DNA from: Prorocentrum cordatum
Taxonomy: Eukaryota; Sar; Dinophyceae; Prorocentrales; Prorocentraceae
Assembly: GCA_963575745.1 (NCBI GenBank)
Contig: CAUYUJ010007435.1
Location: forward strand, 40,139 to 104,138
Direction: 5' to 3'
Length of the DNA: 64,000 bases
Shown here in pieces: positions 22,111 to 33,800 of this stretch (position 1 is its first letter; each line of letters begins with the position of its first letter). A program made the translations under genes and the position numbers. Below the pieces are notes generated by a model. The model searched no databases, was not told where the DNA came from, and saw only the letters and a program-made list of their open reading frames with translations.

Positions 22111-22232
22111 CCAGCCATAACTGGGGGACCCCCCTGGGGGAACCCATCGCATCGACGATCTCTCGAGAGGGGTGTCGAAATCGCTGGGTCCCCCAGGGGG
22201 ATAAGGACCACAGCTCCCCTAGTTGTGGCTGG
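22111..22232. repeat. Foldback element, about 120 bp
   Basis: Ends are CCAGCCATAACTGGGGGA and CCCCTAGTTGTGGCTGG, inverted with mismatches. Inner pairs CCCCCCTGGGGG and CCCCCAGGGGG flank a CGATCTCTCGAGAG loop. No target duplication is seen. It lies within a minus-strand open frame that stays open through it. Confidence 0.6.
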
Positions 22233-22269
22233 CGCCACGGAGGCCCCTCCTCCTGCTCCTCCTCCTCCT

Positions 22270-22504
22270 TCTCCTCCTCCTCCTCCTCCTCGTCTCGCTC
22301 GGCATCCTCGTGTGACTTCCGGGCGAAGTGGGCCACGTTGCTTAGACTCCGGCAAAACCTTCGCCATATCGGCTGGACCTGATGTTCCTCGGCCACTTGC
22401 CCGCACGTGGGAATACCCCCCCGAGATCGGACCAACACCATTGCGATACCCATACTTGTTGAGAAGCAAGAGAACGTCAGAAACAACCAAATTCGCTGGC
22501 CCAA
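22270..22504 (-). CDS. Possible exon fragment, unknown product
   Basis: The minus frame at 22500-22290 reads like protein (GIPTCGQVAEEHQVQPIWRR, then RSLSNVAHFARKSHEDAERD) before passing into a poly-Glu stretch encoded by the CTC tract at 22250-22296. The frame continues into the foldback element to 21905, and that part is not credible as coding. No domain is recognised. The first Met at 22504 is only the first one available. Confidence 0.25.
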
Positions 22505-22614
22505 CGGGCCAGAGGCGTGCTAGGATCTCTGGAAACAGGTTAACAATATTTCTAATTCGCGCGCGCGTGGCGGTCCCTGGGGACTCCTGGACGAAAAAAA
22601 CCCGGCCGATGCCC

Positions 22615-23255
22615 GGGCGATGCCCGGCTGACTCCCCCAGGGCGCTCCAGGAGCACGCCAAGAGGGCGCCGGGACGCCCCCGTATACACGGCCCAAGAGG
22701 CCCCGAGTCGCCGAAAGATAGTTCCAAGACGCTCAACATGGTCTCCAGATGGCCCGAGACACCCACGATGACTTCCAGACGGCCCACGACGCGTACAAGA
22801 CCCCCGAAGAGGCCACAAAGAGGCCTCCCAAGGGAGTCCCAAGAGGGCCCCGAGAGGCCAACATCGTCAGTTTTACGTTTGGAAGATCTTGGCCTTCTCG
22901 CCTTTTCGGCTTTCCAGCGCTCTAAGACGGCCCAAGAGGCCCCCGAGACTGCCCCAAGACGGCCCAAGAAGCCTCCAAGAGGGCTCCAAGACGGCCCAAG
23001 ATGGCCCCAAGACAGCCGAAGTGGCGCCCAAGATGGCCCAAGCGGGCTCAAAACGGCCCCAAGAGGGGTCCAAGACCGGGACCAGGAACGGAAAAGTCGA
23101 GCCTTCAGCCCCAAGAAGCCCCCCGGAGGCCCCAAGAGAGGCCTGAAGGGGCCCCCAAGAGGCACCCCAAGAAGCCCAAAAGGCCCCCAAGAGGCCCCAA
23201 CCTCGGCCCCCGAGAGGCCTCAGAACTGCCTCCCCGAGGCCCCCAAGAGGCGATA
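22615..23255 (+). repeat. Degenerate CCAAGANGGCC array, block 1
   Basis: Units of 10-12 bp such as CCCAAGAGGCC, CCAAGACGGC and CCGAGAGGCC for about 640 bp. An AT-richer break at 22865-22920 (TTTTACGTTTGGAAG, CTTTTCGGCTTTCC) resembles breaks in the arrays at 40.6 and 59.7 kb. Proline/arginine-rich frames here are by-products. Confidence 0.85.
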
Positions 23256-23955
23256 ACATAACACGGAATACCAGAGTGCCGCACAAACCGAACGGGCATG
23301 CCATGTGCACGCCAACATCTGAACATACAGGGCTGAGAACCTGCCAACTCGCCCTTGAACGACGCCGATCGGCACGCGCCCAGGCCAACATCGACCAGGG
23401 TATGAACGCATGCTGGTCTCCGCGCAGCCGTCACCAAAGAGTTCGCCCAACGTCGCCATCCGACGGGTGCTGCGGTAGAGCCGCGACAGAGGCTGGAGCC
23501 CCCCGGCCGCCGCGGGAAAGCTCAGCACACGATCTGAGGCTCATCGCCCTGGACGAGCCTCGAGCCGCGTATGTGCTTGAGGGGAGGGCGACGGGGGAAG
23601 TGGAACAGGGGGGGCGGGGAAGCGGCAGAGGAGAAGGGGAAAGAGGAGGAGGTGGAAGAGGATGGCGCGACGCTACGGGCGCAACCGCGCGCCCTCCAGC
23701 CTGCGCAAAATGAAACAAGGAGGGTGGAGGAGGGCGGAAAGGGTGGGCGGAGGAGATTGGGGGAGAGCGAAAAGGGAGGGCGCAAGAGGGTGCAGCTGGA
23801 GGAGGAGGAATAGCGTAGCACTCCGCAGTTGCGGATAAGAGTGAAGGGGCGGCGAGGACGTCGTCAGTCTGCGAGGCTCTGAAGAAGCCAGCCGCAGGCG
23901 CCTAACTTTTACAAATTATGCAGTGATCCCGCCGCAGGTGCCGATTTTTTCGTTA
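23256..23955. other. Unrecognised sequence
   Basis: Non-repetitive GC-rich sequence with a short purine-rich patch at 23595-23660 and another near 23720-23810. No gene or RNA motif is recognised. Confidence 0.4.
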
Positions 23956-23959
23956 AAGC

Positions 23960-24305
23960 AATTTGGGTTGATCGCAAGGTGGTTCGCGGGTGGGTCGCGG
24001 GTGGGTCGCGGGCGGGTCGCGGGCCGGGTCGCGGATGCGTCGCGGGTGGGTCGCGTATGGGTCGCGGGTGAGTCGCGGGTGGGTCGCGGGCCGGGTCGCG
24101 GGGTGGGTCGCGGGTGGGTCGCGGGGTGGGTCGCGGGTGGGGTCGCGGGGTGGGTCGCGGGCGAGTCGCGGGCGGGTCGCGGGGGGGACGACGACAACAA
24201 CAACAGCAACAACAACAGCAACAACACCAACACCAACACCAACACCAACACCAACAACAACATCACCAACACTAAGACCACCAACAACAACACCAACAAG
24301 CATAA
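23960..24305. repeat. GGGTCGCGGGT minisatellite passing into an AAC/ACC repeat
   Basis: About twenty 10-11 bp units of GGGTCGCGGGT at 23975-24190, directly followed by CAACAACAGC and CAACACCAACAC triplets to 24305. The switch is abrupt. Confidence 0.9.
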
Positions 24306-24459
24306 TCCCCACCACGGATCCTCACTTCAGCCACGCACCCAGGGAAAAGGAATGACCGCTCGGCCCCCTCACTGTGATCTCGGAACATCGGCGTAGCCAC
24401 TACGTGGCGTCCCACCCGCCGCTCCCCTTCTAGGCCCGCCCTGGCCGCAGGCGAACCCG

Positions 24460-24568
24460 ACGATGGCAACGCGACGACGAGGACGAGGACGAGGACGAAA
24501 CCGACGACGACGAGGACGAAACCGACGACAACGAGCACGAGGGCGAGGGCAAGGACGAGGGCGAGGAC

Positions 24569-24600
<32 letters not shown>

Positions 24601-24818
24601 CGAGGACTACGACGACGAGGACAACGACGACGGCGGCGGCGACGACGGCGGCGACGACGGCGGAACTGGCGACGACGGTGCGCCTGCGCCGCCGCGGCGG
24701 CCCGCCGTCGGGCCGCTGCTCCGCCCGGGGGCGCCGCGGGCCGCGGCGTGGGCGGCGGGGGCGCTGGGCGCGGTGGGCCGCGGGCCACGACGATGACGTC
24801 GAGGGCGAGGACGACGAG

Positions 24819-24849
<31 letters not shown>

Positions 24850-24877
24850 ACGACGGCGGCGGCGGCGACGACGACGA

Positions 24878-24921
<44 letters not shown>

Positions 24922-24950
24922 GCGATGAAGACGACGACGGGGCACTGCGG
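24460..24950. repeat. CGA/GAC satellite with a GC-rich centre
   Basis: ACGACGAGGACGAGG triplets at 24460-24660, about 120 bp of GCCGCGG-rich sequence, then GACGACGACGACGGC triplets to 24950. Confidence 0.9.
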
Positions 24951-25011
24951 GCTCGGTGGCAGGCGGCGGGGCCATCGGACCTCGATCATCGAGCGCCTTT
25001 TTTATTTTTTT

Positions 25012-25335
25012 CCCCTACTCCTCCTCCTCCTGCTCCTCCTCCTCCTCCTCCTTCTGCCCCTCTTTCCAGATGTTACGAACAAATCCTCCTGCTCCTCCTG
25101 CTCAATCCTCGTCCCTCGTTCCTCGACCCCATCTCCTCCTCCTCCTCCTCCTCCTCCTGTTCCTCCCCCTTCTTCTCCTCCTCCTCCTCCTCAGTCCTCA
25201 ATGCCCACTTCTCGTTTCTAGATCCTCGTCAGCGTCAGTCGAGGAGGCTCGAAGGCCCAGGAGGAGGAGGAGGAGGAGGAGGAGGCGGAGGAGGAGGAGG
25301 AGGAGGAGGAGGAGGAGGAGGAGGAGGAGGAGCGC
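25012..25335. repeat. CTC tract, short spacer, GGA tract
   Basis: CTC at 25012-25200 (with a small non-repeat island at 25060-25130), then GGA at 25258-25333. The two complementary tracts face each other about 60 bp apart and could pair as a long hairpin. Confidence 0.9.
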
Positions 25336-25578
25336 CACCCCCGCCGCCAACCGTTTGTATAGCGCCCCACACTCTACGGGGGGAAGAAATGGTCCTACCG
25401 TGTCTGGAACCCAAGGGCGGGAATCGGGCGCCTGGCCAACCCCTGGCCAACCCCCTGCCTGCCAACCCCTGCCGATCTGACTGTTCTGGAGCCCTCCAGA
25501 AGCCGACATCAATGAAAAACGTCTGCACGGTTTCGTCTGCAACACACGTTTGCGCGAGCGAGCCTCTGGGGCGGGCGG
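25336..25578. other. Spacer with a CTGGCCAACCCC doublet
   Basis: Non-repetitive apart from tandem GCCAACCCC units near 25430-25470. No gene is recognised. Confidence 0.35.
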
Positions 25579-26465
<887 letters not shown>

Positions 26466-26844
26466 ACAGGGACGGAAGATCGAGGAAGGGGAGAATCCGG
26501 GAGAATTCGGCGACGACGAAGTCGAGGTTCGCGCGACGAGGGAGCGCTGGCGCCACTGAGGCCCCGAAGCCCCCTGGCCCCCGGCGGGCGCGCCTCTGGG
26601 GAACCGCCAAGCCCGCAAGCTCCGCCCGCAACACCTCGATGCGGCCGCGCCTCGCGGCCAGCTCACCGTGCAGCGCGACCACGGCGCGCGCCTCGGCCCC
26701 GGCCGCGGCCGCCCGCGCCCGGCGTCGGCAGCGCCGCCGCGGGCGCCGCCGCCGCGGCCGCCGCCGTCTGGCGCCGCCGTCCGCAGAGGGCAGAAGGAGC
26801 GCCCTTACAATGAGCACGCCGCGTGGCGAAGCCCTTCAACCCTG
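26466..26844. other. GC-rich sequence, possible minus-strand helical segment
   Basis: On the minus strand at about 26540-26700 a frame reads as a charged helix (VVALHGELAARRGRIEVLRA). It is Ala/Arg-rich, lacks a domain, and opens directly into microsatellite. It may be a coding remnant or chance. Confidence 0.25.
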
Positions 26845-26945
26845 AAAAAGTCTTCAGGACCCCCCCCCCTAGGGGGTGACATTTTTTCCGGCGGCCTCAT
26901 GGAAGGACTGGGGTCCCACCGATAGGGGTCACTAATTATTTTTCC
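26845..26945 (-). repeat. Repeat R3, inverted copy
   Basis: The reverse complement matches 13775-13880: both contain GGTGGGACCCCAGTCCTTC, a GGCCGCCG block and CAGGGTT, with a displaced AATAATTAGT motif. No coding content. Confidence 0.65.
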
Positions 26946-26949
26946 AGGG

Positions 26950-27034
26950 AGGAGGAGGAAGGAGGAGGACGATGACGATGAGGAGGATGATGAAGTGAAG
27001 GATGATGAGGATGATGAGGATGAGGATGAGGATG

Positions 27035-27070
<36 letters not shown>

Positions 27071-27100
27071 TTGGTGCTGCTGCTGATGCTGATGATGATC
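26950..27100. repeat. GGA/GAT microsatellite
   Basis: AGGAGGACGATGATGAGGATG-type triplets, pure GAT at 27038-27070, then GCT/GAT. Confidence 0.9.
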
Positions 27101-27891
27101 CATGCGTCAAAAAAGGTCAGGAACTCCCAGCTCGTACTGCCCCTCGGACCTAGGCGTTTCCCGATGGCCCTGCGGAAGCAACGCTCAGTCTCGTGCGCCA
27201 CGGCGCACCCTCGCAGATTCGCCCGAGTGCCGAAAGAAATCAACCGCCTCAGCCGAGGCCAGCGATCGACGGCTCGCAGCAGTCAGAGCTTCTCAGCACG
27301 CGCGGCAGCTAGCAACGCTACGGCTGCAGCGGGCTGGTACGCAGCAAGCTGTGCACTGCACCTGAGAAGCAACCCCGTCCTGGCACCAGGCCCGAAGGAC
27401 TGACGTGGTTGCGGCTCAGGTCAACGGGGAACGATCCCGAGCGTGGGCGGACCTACGCTCCTGGTTCGCCCACCACGTCACGACTGACGGGAAGGCGTCG
27501 CCGTCGCGCACACGCGCGCCAGCAGCGACATTGGAACGGGCCACGTGCGAAAACGCGTGGAAGCCGCGCAACGCGCAAAAGCGCGTGCACGGAGCAGTAG
27601 GCACCGCAATTGCACCGAGCATCGGGCGGCCATGCAAGCACGCCAGGGCCCGCCGACGCGTCGCTGCACCCGCTCTGCAGCGAGCCGACGGACGGCGCCA
27701 AGCGCAAGATACTGCCCAAGAGGGGCGGGAAGGAGTGAACCCTGGCGTGTGCCGAACCCCGCGGGGTACAGCCTACGCCGCGGGGTCCCTCACCCCCAGA
27801 GGCAGCAGCTCGGCGCAGGCATTCGTGATCCTCGGGCCCGCCTGCGACACGAGCAGAGGCGGCAGGAAAGGAACCCAGGAGTGTGCAGAGT
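27101..27891. other. Unrecognised GC-rich sequence with a diverged tandem duplication
   Basis: Two related segments at about 27725-27800 and 27860-27935 share GGC[GA]GGAA, AACCC, GTGTGC and CC[GC][CA]GGGTCCCT. No gene is recognised. Confidence 0.35.
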
Positions 27892-29472
27892 TCACCAGGG
27901 GCTGCGCCTACCCCACAGGGTCCCTTCCCACCCTAGCGACACCGCGCTCGTCGGACCGAAAGGTCCCGAGCCGCAGGGTGCCGGAAGATTGGAATCGGAG
28001 CTGAAGGCAGGCCCCGCGAGAAAGAAAAAAAAACACGATATCCCTGGCCATCTACGCGGCCGCTGCCTGGGGCGTCTCGAGTGGGACCCCGGCGGGAAAA
28101 CTGGCCGCGACGAGGGCCATCCGAGAGGCGGTCGCCGCCTCCAAGAGCTCGCCCGCATCTCAGAAGCCTCGGCCGCTGCTCTCGCCGCACTCGTCTCTGA
28201 TGGTCTGCGTGTGCTGCTCCATATCCGCGGAGCCGCGCGGCGCCGTTGGGTTAGCCGCATTTGGCTCTGAGCGAGGGCCGATCTCCACGCGCCCTTCCGC
28301 GACGAATCCCAACCCGCCATCAGCACCTCGTCGTCGATCCCGTCGCGGCCGACGGCCGTGATCTGGGCGCGCCTACTCGCAAACGGCGTCGGCGACCCGC
28401 CTGGGCCCGTTCGAGCCTCCAGCAGGTCCCTGAGGGCGTCCGTGGGGGTGCTGACCCACCGCAGGTACGCAGCGGGCTCCTTGAGCGTCTCATCGCCGAC
28501 GTCGTCGAGGGCGTCGTCGATCCCGTCGTCGAGCTCCTCTCCGTCGACGTCGCTGAAATCGTCGTCGAGCCCGTCCGCTGCATCGCCTCGGTCCTCCACC
28601 ACCAAGGACGAGAGCGAGCTGTCGGATGCAACGTCGGGCCATCCCAGCAAACCCGCAAGATCAATGATACGCCCAACCGTAACCTCAGTGCTCCAGCGGT
28701 GGCGGCCGTAGAACCCAGGAGCAAGCCGCCCGCCCTCGCCGAAATCCCCCGCCTCTGCCCACGTGCCCACGGCCTCGCGCGTCACGGGCTCCGTCGCGGC
28801 CTCGGCGGGCGGGGGAACGCCGTCGGCGCTGGCGGCGGACGGCAGGGGCTCGCCTGCCTGCACTGAGCCTGTGTCGGTGTGCACTACGTCGCCTGAGACC
28901 GCAGGCGAGGGCTGGAGTGGGATCACGCTGATACCCTCCGCAGATGCGGCTCCCACTCCAGCCCCCGATGGTGGTGCCGAAGGTGTCGTAGCCGCGCTTC
29001 GTGCAGCGTCGATGCTCGCGCTGGCCGTGCCGCCTGCGGCGCCGTGCAGCGCATCCTCCTCCTCCTCGGACCCGCACTCCCCATCCACGTCGTCGTCGAG
29101 ATCCTCACGGGGCCCTGCAGCGGCCCGCGAGATGCCCTCTGCGGACGCGCGCGCGAATCCGCCCGCAAGGGCCAGCTGCGCATGCCACGCGGCGTCCCGC
29201 CGCCGCCGCGCCGCGCCTGGGACACGGCATCCCGAGGCGGCCAGGCGCAAGGCAGGGCACGCAGCAGCCTCACGGTCCTGCCAGGAGCCTGGACCGCCGC
29301 TGGCCGCCTTGCCGACCGCCGCCACGGCAGCTAGGAGGCGCCGCGCCCGCGCCCGTCGGCGGGCCGCCGAAGCGCCAACCTCGTCCTCCTCCTGCCTGCG
29401 CAGCGCGCTGCCGCGCTTGATGGGCCGCCCCGCCCTCGCGCCAGCGGGCAGCCCCCCGTCGCCATTGCTCAT
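27892..29472 (-). CDS. Putative gene behind a spliced-leader relict, unknown product
   Basis: An ATG at 29472 opens a 526-codon minus-strand frame (MSNGDGGLPAGARAGRPIKR at the start). It is 37 bases downstream of a plausible splice acceptor, which itself follows a spliced-leader relict at 29533-29554; that context is the main reason to believe in it. The protein is Ala/Asp/Glu-rich with no domain I recognise. ASAEGIS occurs twice (about residues 112 and 181). A segment around residues 265-385 has a normal-looking composition, including VGRIIDLAGLLGWPDVAS and an acidic stretch DDDFSDVDGEELDDGIDDAL. After about residue 390 (below about 28300) it becomes Arg/Ser/Pro-rich and is probably read-through into non-coding sequence or an intron. 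GC-rich DNA can be open by chance, so the existence of a protein remains unproven. No poly(A) remnant is visible downstream. Confidence 0.4.
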   Translation of the reverse strand: MSNGDGGLPAGARAGRPIKRGSALRRQEEDEVGASAARRRARARRLLAAVAAVGKAASGGPGSWQDREAAACPALRLAASGCRVPGAARRRRDAAWHAQLALAGGFARASAEGISRAAAGPREDLDDDVDGECGSEEEEDALHGAAGGTASASIDAARSAATTPSAPPSGAGVGAASAEGISVIPLQPSPAVSGDVVHTDTGSVQAGEPLPSAASADGVPPPAEAATEPVTREAVGTWAEAGDFGEGGRLAPGFYGRHRWSTEVTVGRIIDLAGLLGWPDVASDSSLSSLVVEDRGDAADGLDDDFSDVDGEELDDGIDDALDDVGDETLKEPAAYLRWVSTPTDALRDLLEARTGPGGSPTPFASRRAQITAVGRDGIDDEVLMAGWDSSRKGAWRSALAQSQMRLTQRRRAAPRIWSSTRRPSETSAARAAAEASEMRASSWRRRPPLGWPSSRPVFPPGSHSRRPRQRPRRWPGISCFFFFLAGPAFSSDSNLPAPCGSGPFGPTSAVSLGWEGTLWGRRSPW

Positions 29473-29509
29473 CTCCCAATCGCGCGCCGCTGACCGCTGC
29501 CGTGGGCGC

Positions 29510-29532
29510 CTGCGAGAGAAATGGAGAAACAG
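29510..29532 (-). promoter_or_regulatory. Candidate trans-splice acceptor
   Basis: On the minus strand, directly after the leader relict, comes a pyrimidine-rich stretch ending CATTTCTCTCGCAG. A leader joined after this AG would leave a 37-base untranslated region before the ATG at 29472. Inferred from sequence only. Confidence 0.5.
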
Positions 29533-29554
29533 TTTGAGCCAAAATGGCTACGGA
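29533..29554 (-). other. DinoSL relict (retroposed spliced leader)
   Basis: The minus strand reads TCCGTAG, GCCATTTTGGCTCAA and then A. This matches 21 of the 22 leader bases, with the final G replaced by A. The next bases are not GT, so this is not the exon of an SL RNA gene, where a GT donor follows the leader. Dinoflagellate mRNAs all receive this leader by trans-splicing, and copies inside genomic DNA are explained by reverse transcription and reinsertion of mature mRNAs. The base just upstream on the minus strand is the edge of a GAT/ATC microsatellite, so no sequence upstream of the leader is preserved. Confidence 0.88.
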
Positions 29555-29647
29555 TGATGATGATGATGATGATGATGCTGATGATGCTGATGATGATGAT
29601 GATGCTGCTGCTGCTGATGATGATGGAGATGATGCAGATGCTTATGC

Positions 29648-29679
<32 letters not shown>

Positions 29680-29782
29680 CTGCTGATGATGATGATACTG
29701 ATGATAATGATGATGCTGATGATGCTGACGATGATGATGATGATGCTTAAGTTGATGATGATGATGCTGATGATGATGACGG

Positions 29783-29841
<59 letters not shown>

Positions 29842-29945
29842 CTGATGCTGATGCTGATGCTGATGACGATGACGATGACGATGACGATGATGATGATGAT
29901 GATGATGATGCTGCTGCTGCTGATGCTGATGCTGATGCTGATGCT

Positions 29946-29978
<33 letters not shown>

Positions 29979-30215
29979 TGATGATGATGATGATGAGAGA
30001 TGAGGAGAAGGAGGAGGAGGAGGAGGAGGAGGAGGAGGAGGAGGAGGAGGAGGAGGAGGAGGAGGAGGGAGAGGAGGAGGAGGAGGAGAGAGGAGGAGTG
30101 AGGAGGAGGAGAGGAGGAGGAGGAGGAGGAGGGAGGAGGAGGAGGAGGCGGAGGAGGAGGAGGAGGAGGAGGAGGAGGAGGAGGAGAAGGAGGAGGAGGA
30201 GGAGGAGGGAGGAGG
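29555..30215. repeat. GAT/GCT then GGA microsatellite
   Basis: GAT with GCT and GAC variants from 29555 to 29998, then GGA with GGGA breaks to 30215. It starts at the first base beyond the leader relict. Confidence 0.95.
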
Positions 30216-30598
30216 TTTTCGGGCAAGTCCTATTCACCGCCGAGAGAAAAAGGGGGGGACCCAAACTAAAGACCTGTAGCGGTTGTTAAGCGCACCCAAG
30301 CAAGGAACCAAACAGGACAGGGCTGTTTAGTAAACGCCCATGGGCGTTTAAACGCCAGTCATGGGGACCGGGGTGGTTTTCCTTCTCTTGCGTCCGCCGC
30401 CGCCGTGCCCCACATCTCCGAAGCCATGGTTTGTTCATTCCCGGCGTGCTTTTTCCCGAGTCCGGCCCATGGGGCCCGCTCCTGGGACCTGGGACTATCA
30501 AAAACGGATCCGGGGCAAAAAACTCCCCCCCGGGGAAGGGGTCGGGAACATGAGGAATGCGTATTGACGAGGTCACATCGTCGCATGTCTGGGTCCCG
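30216..30598. other. Spacer of dispersed GC-rich repeat
   Basis: Positions 30400-30545 resemble the dispersed family also at 3670, 6860 and 58780. The stretch also includes CCATGGGCG/CGCCCATGGG-type palindromes (30335-30350). No gene. Confidence 0.35.
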
Positions 30599-30845
30599 CA
30601 ACCGCCGTCGACGTCGTCGTCGGCGTTGGCGCGATCGCCGCCGTTCAGGGCCGAGCTCGGTCGTCGGTGGCGTCGCCGCCGCCGCCGCCGCCGCCACCGC
30701 CGAGGCCGTCGTCGTCGTCGTCGGCGGCGTCGTCGTCGTCGTCGTTGTCGTCGTCGTCGTTGTCGTCGGCGTCGCTGCCGTCCGGCGCTGCTGCCGTCGA
30801 CGTCGACGTCGTCGTCGTCGTGGACGGCGTGGTCGTCGGCGCTGG
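30599..30845. repeat. GTC/GCC satellite
   Basis: CGTCGTCGTCGG and GCCGCCGCC triplets, with a few non-triplet breaks. Confidence 0.9.
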
Positions 30846-33800
30846 GCTGGGCTGGCCGCCTCACCCTTCTCGTCCTCTTCGCTCTCCTCCATTCTACAGC
30901 TACACATTGTGAGTGTTACTCGCATATCTCTCTCCTCGCAGCCACCCGCGGTTTACCCGCCCCTTCTGCACATGCTGCTGTTTTCCTCCAGGCATGGTCA
31001 CAAATCAGTTTGCTGCACAAAGGCGTGTTCAGAGTTGCGGTCCCGCTGCAGTGGTACACGCGAGTCGGGATCGGCACTGTGCTCCCGTCGCTCGGAATGG
31101 CTATGTCGCCACATCGCGGGCCACACTTCTGGATCCGACTCCGTCCTCCTCTTTGCCCCCTCCTCCGCACCCCTGCTCCCTGCTCCGCCTGCCGCTCTCC
31201 CCCCGCCTCCAATATGCAGAGCAAGCCCTCGCATGCCGAATGCGTGCAACAAAACCGAACAAATTTTGGCTCCAAGCCATTTCTACGACACCCCGCCCAC
31301 GTGGGGAGAGGATCTGACCTGGCGCCACGAAGAGGGACCTGCCGGGAAAAGGGGTGCTGGATGTGGTGCGAACTCACCCGGCCTGCCCTTCTCCCCCCTC
31401 CCCCGCCTGGCGGTTTCCACCTTCCGATCGTTTTCGTCTTTGTGAACAGGGGCGCCTGAAAGATACTTTCGCCACGCAGGTCGCTTCTCGCCAGTCTCTT
31501 CAAACTTTCGTGAACACCTCCCGAACACACGGGGTCCGCCCCAACCCCTCGTTCGACGACGACCTCCCCCCCACGCAGCCTCCGTCATGATTCATTCAGT
31601 CCGCGGTCCCCAAACTCTCGAGCCTTTCCCTGGGGGTGGTTGTTCATCCTGGAACCGTTTTCGATGCCACCCAGAAAGCCACGGATGCTATTATAAGCGT
31701 TTGGCGCGCGATGTGCCGCTCAAGTTTTGTAGCAATAGTCAAGTATTACTAGAGGGCGCGAGTTTTATTGTGCTACGCATCATCGACGAATCGGGTGTTT
31801 TTAATGACGATGCTGGTTACGAGAAGATGTCCTGGCGTTGCGCGCTTAGAAGAAATCGCGTGCACCGCCGTGTAGGCGAAAATCACATATGACCAAACCT
31901 ATGTTAAACGCGTAACTACAAGCAGAAACGCACACGCACACACGCGCCCACGCACACATACACAAACGCGCGCGCACATAAACACCACGAATACACACGT
32001 GGCTGCCATCAAGACCGGTGGACAATTACGACCACTGTGACCCGCATCGCGAAGCCCGCCTCCCGCGCGGGGGGCAGGAGAGAAATGACATAATTACAAG
32101 ACGATGAACCTGTTGAGTGAAGACGGGCTGAAAAAAGGGTAGGAGGACGTAGAAAAGGGGGGTACGCATGTCGCACGTTGCGTGTGAAGATCCAAACTCA
32201 TGCCCAGCAGTTACTGTCAACCAGGGCGGTACATGTGTTGAAAATACCAATCAACGTTGGTCTCTCGATTGCGATATTAGCAAGCGCTCTGCCCAGCAGG
32301 AATGCACACATACAGGAGGTAGGGAATGACGATCGAGGAGGAGGGGATGGGGAAGGATATTCGGCAACCGAAAGAAGATGCACAATGAACGGACACCGGA
32401 GATTGACCGACATGGGGAAAAGCGCGGGATGATGTGAATCCGATCGGGGCCAGGTAAGTTGCCCCCCGAACCGGACTGCGCTCGAGCGGCGCCGATCAGT
32501 CCTCACGTTGCCGACGTCGACGGTGCTCTCCTCGGGGAGAAGGCGAGAGTGGCCGATCCAAGCGCGATGGAGGCAGCGAGTGGGGTGGGGTGTGTCGAAC
32601 CGCAAGGTTTCGTTGCCCTGCGGGCTGTGAGACACGGTGCCGCGTGCCGCCCGCCCGATTGCGAATGGTGACCACGTTTGCTCGACTGCCATCGGGGGCG
32701 CGGGGCGTTTGCGGTGATTGGGGCAAGTGTGGGGCGCGGGGCGTGGCGACCCAGCGGGGCATAAGTAACGCATCGATGATGTCATTGATGACGCGTCGGC
32801 GGTGCGTCGACGACCAGTGCGGATGGCCCAAGCGGACGCACTGATGTGCGATGATTTCTCAAGCGTAATGCCGGGACTGTCAAACCGACGCGTCGAGTAG
32901 CACAATGGGGCGAGTTGGATCGCGCGATGGGGGCATGGCGATGGGGCCAGGAGGGGCGCGGGCATGGGGAGACAACGGACGAGGATCGATGAGGACGACT
33001 ACCGACGAAGGCGAAAACGACGACGACGTTGCCGACCGCGGGAGCTCCAGGGGGACCCCCCAAGACCACGGTACTCCACGGACCACGGGGCCCCCCAGGA
33101 CCACGGGCCCCCCCCCAGGGCCCAGAGGAACCGCTGCCCCCTCGCCCGCCGCGTCGCTGCTGCCGCCCGCCGACGAAGCGACGCTCGGCGATGGCGAGGG
33201 GGCGTGGCCGCCCAGCCGCGCGTGGCCCAGGAGTCGCAGCGCCGCGGGTGATGGGGTTATCTATGGCGCTCCCTGGCCTCGACATGAGAAGCGCGCATGT
33301 GGGCGCGCGTGTCCGCGCGCTTCCCTCCTTTTTTTTCACTCGCCAAACGCTGAGGCCCCGAAGCCGCCCCCGCCCCGGCGAGGCCGCCCCGGGCCCCGCG
33401 CGGCGGCGGTTGCAGCGGCGCCGCATAAAACAAGGACAAACCAAGAAAATACAACGGTGGGCGGGCGGGATGAGCGGCCCCACCCTCGAGCCCAAAAGTG
33501 GCAGCATGCAGGCGGCGCGCGCGCGCGGCAGAGATGCGAGAGGGGGGCAGGGGGGGGGGGTCTGACTTTGACTCGCTTTCGTGAATCCGAATTAGCTACC
33601 GCGTCCTTTCTTCCTTTCCTCTTTGGCCATGCGCCAAGGCCCCGAGGCCGCTGCCAGCCCCGTGCCAATGAAGGAAGAGGGGGGGGGCGGCGCAGGAGCG
33701 AAAGGACCAGATTCGTCGACGGCGCCCTGCTCCAGCAGGCCGGCGGCCGCCTCGTCGCCCGACGCGCGCGGCCTGGCCGAGGCCGCCGACCGCCGTTGGG

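Noticed and set aside
24460-24950. Possible CRISPR-like or regular repeat array
   Set aside because: Triplet satellite without spacers; eukaryotic context.
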